Part shown: positions 59,767 to 64,000 of the stretch, in pieces
Layout of the letters: each line of letters begins with the position of its first letter
Position numbering within the stretch: the stretch's first letter is position 1
Assembly: GCF_024529955.1 (NCBI RefSeq)
Contig: NZ_AP024854.1
Location: forward strand, 2,294,001-2,358,000
DNA from: Photobacterium toruni
GTDB lineage: Bacteria > Pseudomonadota > Gammaproteobacteria > Enterobacterales > Vibrionaceae
Direction of reading: 5' to 3'
Length of the DNA: 64,000 nucleotides
The notes under the pieces: model-generated
Told to the model about the DNA's origin: nothing
Database searches by the model: none
Seen by the model: only the letters and a program-made list of their open reading frames with translations
Made by a program: the position numbers and the translations under genes

Positions 59767-60747
59767 CTATTTCATCTGTTGATCAAGATTTAAAATAGTT
59801 AAAGCGTTACTAACACTGGTCGCAAGTACATCAACCACTCCAGATCGTAACGCACCCAATAAAGCTAATGCCTTACTATTTTCAGCAGCCGTCACCACAA
59901 CAGTCGGAATATGACGTAACTCTTCCATGGTTAAACCAATCACCCGATCACTCATCATGGTATCAGCTTGCTTACCTTGACTATCAAAAAAGTCATAACC
60001 AGCAATGTCACCGACTACACCTTTACGAATGCGAGCTTCTACTATTTCTTGAGGAGTAAACCAACCTAATTTAACCATATGGCTATTTTCATTCATATCT
60101 CCAACACCAACTAAAGCTACATCAGCACGACGAGCACGATCTAAGGTTTCTTTAACCGTACCGTTTTTCATAAATGCTTCTTTAACAATAATGTCTTCTA
60201 CATAAGCGGGAGCATAAAGAGTTTCACTGATACCATCATATTTTTTCGCAAGTTGTCGACAAATATGATCAGCATTAATCGCATTACCAGAACGGTGAGT
60301 ACCACCAATTCCACATACAAAACGACAATTACGATGTGGCACTACACCAACATGATTCGCAATCGAAGCAATATTTCGTCCTTGCCCAACAGCGACTACC
60401 ATATCATCTGATAATGTTGCGGCAAGATAGCCAGAAACAAGACTCGCTACTTGTTGGCGTTGAGATTTATCATCAGGCTGATCTAATGCAATCAATGCTC
60501 GCTTTAAATTAAATCGTTCAATTAATTGTTGCTCAAGCTTTTCACTAAATACTGGGTGATATTTAACTGTTATCTCCACCACCCCTTCTTCTCTTGCACG
60601 ACGAAGTAAGCGACCAATTTTAGCGCGAGACATACCAAAACGTTGTGATATCTCTTCTTGTGTTGCACCTTCTTGATAATAGGCAATAGCAATTTCAGTC
60701 AGCTGATCACTCTCAGCATGATTATTATCATTATTTAAACTGCTCAT
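59767..60747 (-). CDS. SorC-family sugar-responsive transcriptional regulator
   Basis: 326-residue regulator with an N-terminal helix-turn-helix (EEISQRFGMSRAKIGRLLRRAREEG) and a sugar-phosphate-binding domain (about residues 60-326) with VVAVGQGRNIASIANHV, CGIGGTHRSGN and VGVGDMNENS. Such proteins sense phosphorylated sugars or polyols and control a nearby catabolic operon; none is visible here, so its target is unknown. Start ATG 60747 has GAGG upstream. It borders the fimbrial cluster and shares its strand, but is not AT-rich. Confidence 0.85.
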   Translation of the reverse strand: MSSLNNDNNHAESDQLTEIAIAYYQEGATQEEISQRFGMSRAKIGRLLRRAREEGVVEITVKYHPVFSEKLEQQLIERFNLKRALIALDQPDDKSQRQQVASLVSGYLAATLSDDMVVAVGQGRNIASIANHVGVVPHRNCRFVCGIGGTHRSGNAINADHICRQLAKKYDGISETLYAPAYVEDIIVKEAFMKNGTVKETLDRARRADVALVGVGDMNENSHMVKLGWFTPQEIVEARIRKGVVGDIAGYDFFDSQGKQADTMMSDRVIGLTMEELRHIPTVVVTAAENSKALALLGALRSGVVDVLATSVSNALTILNLDQQMK

Positions 60748-60883
60748 CACTTTGTCCTCATATACAGGTACTTATCAATCATTCATTCTACCACTGTAAT
60801 ATCAAAACAGAGAATCATTACCCATCACAGATAATCTAACTATGCAGCCCTTTTCGTACCAGCATTATCAATAAGAATACATT

Positions 60884-61447
60884 TTAAGCATAAGACAATG
60901 TAACAATAACCCCCGCTGAAAATTTTCCACTTTTTATCGTATCATTATTATTTTCAATAATTGGCTGAGCATTAATAGTAAACGAATGATTATTATCGCT
61001 GGATATTATATAAGGCGAATAAAAAATAAGTGGGCCGTTATTCCCTTGATAATTACTCTTTGCATTATATGAAGATCGAAACGCTGAGCCATAAGTTGTT
61101 AATAAAATACCTAAATTTTTAGTCGTCGTATTCAATACCCCTGACGATGGTAATCCAAAGTGCCCACTCTCATTTAATGGCTTAAATGATAATGCTATAT
61201 TTTCATTTTTATAACTTCCTGTACACGTTACGGTGATCGGTATTGAAATTATATTTCCACGCCTTTTTTTTAATTGCTCAACACTCACCATATTGAAATT
61301 AACATTATGTTTAGGTATGTGTATTTCACAAATATTAGAAATAATCAACGATATATTTAATTTTGCACTCGTTACATACGAACTATTACTTGCGCAGACT
61401 AAGTTTGAAAATAAAATCATTATTAATACAAAAAAAAATTTAATCAT
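60884..61447 (-). CDS. Fimbrial subunit (pilin), chaperone-usher type
   Basis: Secreted 187-residue protein: signal peptide to about residue 19 (VCA), then a pilin domain with Cys in ISNICEIHIPKHNV and TVTCTGSYKNEN, and a C-terminal beta strand ending SAGVIVTLSYA that fits donor-strand exchange. Codons are strongly AT-biased. It overlaps the end of the next gene upstream by eight bases and is the last gene of the cluster in transcription. No close homologue is recalled; it is probably a structural or minor pilin. Confidence 0.75.
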   Translation of the reverse strand: MIKFFFVLIMILFSNLVCASNSSYVTSAKLNISLIISNICEIHIPKHNVNFNMVSVEQLKKRRGNIISIPITVTCTGSYKNENIALSFKPLNESGHFGLPSSGVLNTTTKNLGILLTTYGSAFRSSYNAKSNYQGNNGPLIFYSPYIISSDNNHSFTINAQPIIENNNDTIKSGKFSAGVIVTLSYA

Positions 61448-62504
61448 AATTAACTACCATATTGATAGACGCTGATACTAATCCTGACTTTATTTTAGTA
61501 TGCGGATTTAACAATAAAGGTTTAACATTTATTGTTGTACTAAAATGTGCGGGTATATTATATTTGATACCAAACTTGAATTTATTATTTTTCATATCAT
61601 TCGATAAATAATTCCACCATATTTTAAACCCAATATTACTTAACTTTCCATTTTGACTACCTTGTATAACATCATCACTTATATTATTTATTGATCTTTT
61701 TGTAAATGTTAATGTCTGTGATGCTGTGTTCTTACATTCAATAAGTAAATTTGCACTTTCTGATTTAGATGATGAATTCTTAATATTTAATGCAGATACA
61801 TTTTTAAAATCAATATTAATTGGATTAATATTACAAGTAGGAATTCGAGGCTTTTTATTTATAACCTTTATGATAATATTAGGGACATCACCATTCCCTA
61901 AAGGATTATTACCATTATTCGTTTGATCATCAAGATCATTAAAATTACTTAAATTAATATAACCCGAAGAGGTTGTTGTTGCGGCTATCGCAATTACAGA
62001 TGTTGGCTTACCATTATTAAATTTATTTATTATAAGCGGAGGTGCATTTAATATTATTTTAAATCTATTTGTTATCGTATCAGAATAATAAAGATGGAAT
62101 ATATCAAACCATGAAATGTAGGGAAAATAACCAGCACTGTTTATTACTGCTGCCTTATTAGTAGAGGATAATGTAGGTGATGTTAGTTCTAATATATAAT
62201 TTTTATTATTAGGGAAATACATCTGATTAAATTTACCTGTATACAATCCATTATTATTTGTTTTAACTTCAAAATATCGATAATAAGAACCAATAACACC
62301 AGTTACTGTACAGGTTAAATAATAGGTTACATCTAATTTACCAACAACATCTCCCACTTTATGCCCTGTGATATTAATAGTTGGATGTGATGATGTTACA
62401 TTAATAAAGCATCTATTATTTAAAGCAATAGGACCACGAGAGTCACTAGCATAACTATGGAAACTTAAAAAATAAAATAAAATAACAAATAATATATTCT
62501 TCAT
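61440..62504 (-). CDS. Two-domain fimbrial tip protein (adhesin candidate)
   Basis: 354-residue secreted protein. The signal peptide ends near SYA (residue 19). The N-terminal part (about 30-200) is unlike known domains that I can name, and has two cysteines (RCFINV, TCTVTG). The C-terminal third (about 220-354) resembles the neighbouring pilin: CNINPINIDFKNVSA, IECKNTASQTLTF and the ending SGLVSASINMVVNYD. This layout, a lectin-like head plus a pilin domain, is that of tip adhesins. Ligand unknown. It starts one base after the chaperone stop. Confidence 0.7.
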   Translation of the reverse strand: MKNILFVILFYFLSFHSYASDSRGPIALNNRCFINVTSSHPTINITGHKVGDVVGKLDVTYYLTCTVTGVIGSYYRYFEVKTNNNGLYTGKFNQMYFPNNKNYILELTSPTLSSTNKAAVINSAGYFPYISWFDIFHLYYSDTITNRFKIILNAPPLIINKFNNGKPTSVIAIAATTTSSGYINLSNFNDLDDQTNNGNNPLGNGDVPNIIIKVINKKPRIPTCNINPINIDFKNVSALNIKNSSSKSESANLLIECKNTASQTLTFTKRSINNISDDVIQGSQNGKLSNIGFKIWWNYLSNDMKNNKFKFGIKYNIPAHFSTTINVKPLLLNPHTKIKSGLVSASINMVVNYD

Positions 62505-62505
62505 A

Positions 62506-63183
62506 TTAAATACTCTTTATCTTATAATTAATTACTGCACCATAATCATTAATTGCTTTAAAAGAAATATTTTTATCACCATAATTACCAAGCATAACTT
62601 TGCTAAACGGCTTAAAAACAGTTAATCTATTCATTATTACTGATGAAAGCTGTAATGGTTGATTATTAGCATTTACAGAAGTTATTGCAAAATAATATGG
62701 TGTTGGATTATTTAAATATATATCTCCATTTTTACTTATTATATTAATTTTATTCTCTGCTCCTGCTCTATCATTTATTATAGCTTTAGGTCGATAAATT
62801 AATTTCACTCTTGTATTCATAGCGATTTGTAATGAATTATTTGTTGTACTTTTTAATGGTATTTCTTGAACATTTAAATAAAATAATGATTCTTTATTTT
62901 TAGGTAAACTATTATTTACATTTATTATTGAATCAATCTGAATTTGATTTTTTGATATTGTAAAAAAAGCAGGTGCTGGTATAAAATAGATATTATCTTT
63001 AGGTTGATCTGTATTCTCTATCCATATTTGCCCACCATATTCATTATTTGAATCATTTGTTATTTGCACTGCAATATTTTTTTTATTTCCATCATAGATA
63101 TATCGAGTACCATCTAAAACAAAAGATGCGTAACATTGCGTAGTCATAAAAAACAATAAAACATATATATATTTATTTATCAT
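62506..63183 (-). CDS. Periplasmic fimbrial chaperone
   Basis: 225-residue PapD-like chaperone with a signal peptide (cleavage near CYA, about residue 19), the immunoglobulin-like first domain (FVLDGTRYIYDGNKKNIAVQ), the G1-strand region NSLQIAMNTRVKLIYRPKAI, and a shorter second domain. It overlaps the usher by 11 bases, which couples their translation. AT-rich like the rest of the cluster. Confidence 0.88.
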   Translation of the reverse strand: MINKYIYVLLFFMTTQCYASFVLDGTRYIYDGNKKNIAVQITNDSNNEYGGQIWIENTDQPKDNIYFIPAPAFFTISKNQIQIDSIINVNNSLPKNKESLFYLNVQEIPLKSTTNNSLQIAMNTRVKLIYRPKAIINDRAGAENKINIISKNGDIYLNNPTPYYFAITSVNANNQPLQLSSVIMNRLTVFKPFSKVMLGNYGDKNISFKAINDYGAVINYKIKSI

Positions 63184-64000
63184 AATGTATTTCCTGAATA
63201 GTATTTAAGTTGGATTTATATTTTTTTAAATTGATATGATACTGCTCAACTCCCGTATTAATATTAATCGTATTTTTATCATTATGACTTCTTATAATTA
63301 TAATACCTTTGTCTTGGCTATATCCAAGCGTTTGATTTTTATCATTCATCGCTACAGAACCAAATGGAATTGTAATACCATTTTTTGCAAATATTCTAAA
63401 TATATAAGTAAATGTTTTAATATAATTTATTTTTTTAAAAACTATCGCACCCTCCGTAGGTGTTACAGTAAATGATGTCGTCTTAAATTGAATATTATTA
63501 GGTATATTTTCAGTATTAATATTAATTGTATTAGCCTGATAACTATTTAATGAATTAATTGTTAAACCATAATTATTAGTTGGTTCTGAATCATTAAAAG
63601 AAATTCCTTTGATATTAGGAGTATCAATAACAGCAAATGTATTATTAGTATTCTTACTAAAGAGTAAATGGTTATTTTTTCCGTCATTAACACCAATAAT
63701 TGTTCCAGATAATTGAATATTTGCAGATGAAGAATATCTTGTTTTAGATAACTGTCCATTAAATTGAGTCGCATCTGATAAATACGTGGCATTTATTGAA
63801 CTATTCATATCATCTTTTGACTGACTAATATTAGCAGAATAACTTAAGTTATTTGTGATATTTTGATTTATATTAATATTATTTACATAATCACCATTAT
63901 TAATATAGCTACTAGATAGTGATAAAAACGAACTATTAAGAGGTATATTTAAACTAAAAGATAATGATATATCATCTTTTAAAGAAGAAGATTTATTGTA
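63173..64000 (-). CDS. Outer-membrane fimbrial usher, C-terminal part
   Basis: Open frame from the right edge to the stop at 63173, about 275 codons of the C-terminal usher. The part near the edge (SLSFSLNIPLNSSF, then SSSYINNGDY) reads as alternating beta strands of the barrel. Further on comes the CTD2-like domain ending GVEQYHINLKKYKSN. An internal ATG at 63808 is not the real start because the frame is open through the edge. The N-terminal plug and barrel lie outside the window. Confidence 0.85.
   Translation of the reverse strand, partial: YNKSSSLKDDISLSFSLNIPLNSSFLSLSSSYINNGDYVNNININQNITNNLSYSANISQSKDDMNSSINATYLSDATQFNGQLSKTRYSSSANIQLSGTIIGVNDGKNNHLLFSKNTNNTFAVIDTPNIKGISFNDSEPTNNYGLTINSLNSYQANTININTENIPNNIQFKTTSFTVTPTEGAIVFKKINYIKTFTYIFRIFAKNGITIPFGSVAMNDKNQTLGYSQDKGIIIIRSHNDKNTININTGVEQYHINLKKYKSNLNTIQEIHYDK

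Noticed and set aside
59565..64000. selC as the insertion site of the fimbrial block, as for pathogenicity islands in E. coli
   Set aside because: Islands insert at the tRNA 3' end, which here faces selB; the fimbrial genes lie on the 5' side beyond the SorC gene, and no integrase or tRNA fragment is seen.

Overview
This window is chromosomal DNA from a gammaproteobacterium, most likely Vibrionaceae and probably Photobacterium or a close relative. The grounds are the protein sequences (very close to E. coli and Vibrio orthologues), the gene order, the AT-leaning base composition, long PstA and PstC subunits, and an oxyR/peroxiredoxin pair beside aceBA and the pst genes. The species call is an inference from gene content; no 16S gene is present.

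Layout. 1-3.7 kb: ispG (cut by the left edge), rodZ, pilW and rlmN, followed by ndk at 3.9 kb, all on the minus strand. 4.4-7.1 kb: two tandem, diverged copies of peptidase B, each closed by its own terminator or gap. 7.2-13 kb: iscX and the iron-sulphur operon iscRSUA-hscBA-fdx, with an IscR-type operator in front of iscR and a terminator that cuts iscX/pepB off from fdx. 13.1-21 kb: trmJ, divergent suhB, then secF, secD, yajC, tgt and queA. 21-28 kb: a CBS-pair protein, the glyoxylate shunt genes aceA and aceB, divergent oxyR/2-Cys peroxiredoxin, and cutC. 28-39.8 kb: the phosphate regulon (phoU, pstB, pstA, pstC, pstS, phoR, phoB) with Pho boxes before pstC and phoB. It is interrupted by two opposite-strand genes: a GcvR-like ACT protein and a strikingly AT-rich chemoreceptor. 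39.8-45 kb: the sbcCD nuclease. 45-51 kb: a VOC-fold enzyme, rdgC, a permease carrying eight 14-residue Cys/Met/Asp repeats, trhP-yfhL (tRNA wobble-uridine hydroxylation) and mepA.

52-59.7 kb is a compact selenoprotein module. Formate dehydrogenase N genes fdnGHI have an in-frame UGA (Sec196) and a SECIS hairpin directly behind it. They are followed by fdhE (maturation), selB (Sec-specific elongation factor) and, on the opposite strand, selC (tRNA-Sec). selA and selD are not in the window. 59.7-64 kb: a SorC-family sugar-responsive regulator, then a very AT-rich chaperone-usher fimbrial cluster (pilin, two-domain adhesin candidate, chaperone, usher cut by the right edge), which looks like acquired or fast-evolving accessory DNA.

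Most of the window is conserved housekeeping sequence. The best candidates for new biology are the repeat-bearing permease with its 42-bp minisatellite, the tandem pepB pair, the chemoreceptor placed inside the pst locus, the double-hairpin leader of trhP, and the unusual fimbrial tip protein.
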